Below are positions 5,478 to 5,835 of a stretch of 5,835 nucleotides of DNA, piece by piece. Made by a program: the position numbers and the translations under genes. The DNA lies in contig PKWQ01000082.1 in the NCBI GenBank assembly GCA_003133265.1, forward strand, positions 21,220 through 27,054, in the 5' to 3' direction. The notes beneath the pieces were generated by a model that saw nothing but the letters and a program-made list of their open reading frames with translations, did no database searches and was not told where the DNA came from. The stretch comes from Acetobacteraceae bacterium. Lineage in GTDB: Bacteria; Pseudomonadota; Alphaproteobacteria; Acetobacterales; Acetobacteraceae. Numbering within the stretch: position 1 is the stretch's first letter; each line of letters opens with the position of its first letter.

Positions 5478-5502
5478 ACCGCCGCGCAGGCGCCGGCGGT
5501 TC
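5476..5502 (+). terminator. 9-bp stem-loop overlapping the resolvase stop
   Basis: GAACCGCCG (5476-5484) pairs perfectly with CGGCGGTTC (5494-5502) around a 9-base loop, starting inside the TGA stop at 5475-5477. It is GC-rich but followed only by TCTC, so it is a weak candidate for a Rho-independent terminator. It would separate the resolvase from the downstream leader. Confidence 0.4.
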
Positions 5503-5587
5503 TCAAGGGAATGAGCAAGGAGGTGATGGAAAGGACAGGAGGGAAGGCGGGAGAAATGAAACGGCTGCCGCATCGCCGTCCGCCGCC

Positions 5588-5629
5588 GCAAGGGACCGGC
5601 CTGCGGCCTCGCGCTGCGCGCGCCCTTGC
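5588..5629 (+). promoter_or_regulatory. Possible three-way-junction fold in leader copy 2
   Basis: Same as copy 1: outer stem GCAAGGG (5588-5594) / CCCTTGC (5623-5629), inner hairpins GGCC-TGC-GGCC (5598-5608) and CGCGC-TGC-GCGCG (5610-5622). Identical at every position to copy 1. Confidence 0.45.
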
Positions 5630-5653
5630 CCCGTCGCACCGGGATGCGCCGTG

Positions 5654-5670
5654 CGGGAGGGGTCTTCCCG
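5654..5670 (+). promoter_or_regulatory. 7-bp hairpin before the ribosome-binding site, leader copy 2
   Basis: CGGGAGG (5654-5660), loop GGT, CTTCCCG (5664-5670). The G5659 opposite U5665 is a wobble pair replacing the A-U pair of copy 1, so the stem is preserved in RNA but not as a perfect DNA palindrome. Confidence 0.45.
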
Positions 5671-5711
5671 AAGAACAGGGAGGATGAAACCCGAACCCAA
5701 AGGAGCCAGCC

Positions 5712-5835
5712 ATGGCCGAACTACGCAGTGTTGATCCCCGTACTCTCCAACTCAATCCGAACAATCCCCGTCGCACGCCGGTGCCGCCGGCGATGGACGA
5801 ACAGCTGGTCGCTTCCATCAAGGCCGTCGGCATCA
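5712..5835 (+). CDS. ParB/RepB/Spo0J-family protein, N-terminus only (3' end outside window)
   Basis: 41 residues are visible from ATG 5712, preceded by AAAGGAG. The sequence NPNNPRR (19-25), then MDEQLVASIKAVGI (28-41), matches the start of the ParB N-terminal nuclease-like domain, in which Asn/Pro/Arg residues precede a helix ending in GI and then a proline motif that would follow beyond the edge. Such proteins bind centromere-like DNA for plasmid or element partition, or act as regulators or nucleases; which applies cannot be told from 41 residues. No ParA-like gene lies directly upstream, so a stand-alone ParB-like protein of an integrative element is as likely as a true partition partner. 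It is expressed from leader-repeat copy 2. Confidence 0.82.
   Translation, partial: MAELRSVDPRTLQLNPNNPRRTPVPPAMDEQLVASIKAVGI

Larger units (their letters stand above)
5563..5719 (+). repeat. 157-bp direct repeat, copy 2: leader of the ParB-like gene
   Basis: Partner of 2493-2649. It also runs into the first codons of the following gene (ATGGCCGA), with AAAGGAG (5699-5705) six bases before the ATG at 5712; the A-to-G difference at 5705 makes this ribosome-binding site slightly stronger than in copy 1. Three of the four differences falling in the one long frame through both copies change an amino acid, so that frame is not under coding constraint and the conservation is more likely at DNA or RNA level. 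Confidence 0.93.

Noticed and set aside
5556..5687. 43-residue Arg/Pro-rich ORF through leader copy 2, with a similar frame in copy 1
   Set aside because: Copy 1 has no start at the matching position, and three of four substitutions in that frame change the amino acid, so it is not under coding constraint.
5684..5734. 16-codon ORF (starting MKPEPKG) overlapping the ParB-like start
   Set aside because: GGGAGG abuts the ATG with no spacing, and in copy 1 the same frame runs on for over 80 codons instead of stopping, so the length is not conserved.

Overview
The window is a GC-rich segment, most likely from an alphaproteobacterial plasmid or integrative element (an Acetobacteraceae- or Rhizobiales-like background is my guess from gene content and codon use, not proven). 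The left edge holds the C-terminal 518 residues of a very large helicase/DNA-methylase-type protein. The right edge holds the first 41 residues of a ParB-family protein. Both are typical of the conserved backbone of such elements, and the genes between them look like small accessory cargo.

Layout: (1) 1-1559, the helicase C-terminus. (2) 1560-1721, a leader with strong hairpins. (3) 1722-2336, a DUF6927-type protein. (4) 2337-2641, an intergenic stretch whose right half is a 157-bp repeated leader. (5) 2642-3803, three small genes coupled by ATGA overlaps; the third loses its normal C-terminus at an abrupt composition change near 3700. (6) About 3700-4930, an AT-richer island with two minus-strand genes for cysteine-containing glycine-zipper membrane proteins, arranged as an operon behind duplicated ribosome-binding regions. 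(7) 4953-5477, a serine resolvase that looks decayed: Cys replaces a catalytic Arg, and the DNA-binding helix-turn-helix is frameshifted and shortened. (8) 5503-5711, a second copy of the 157-bp leader, leading into (9) the ParB-like gene at 5712.

The two leader copies lie exactly 3,070 bp apart, are about 97% identical with no gaps, and both run through the start codon of the gene they precede. Each carries a possible three-way-junction fold and a 7-bp hairpin; one difference between the copies turns an A-U pair into a G-U pair. This looks like a reusable expression module, and the pair could also recombine to remove everything between them.

The most unusual content is the glycine-zipper pair in its foreign island and the structured leader repeat. 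No function is proven for the small hypothetical genes. No rRNA, tRNA, CRISPR array or complete insertion sequence was seen.
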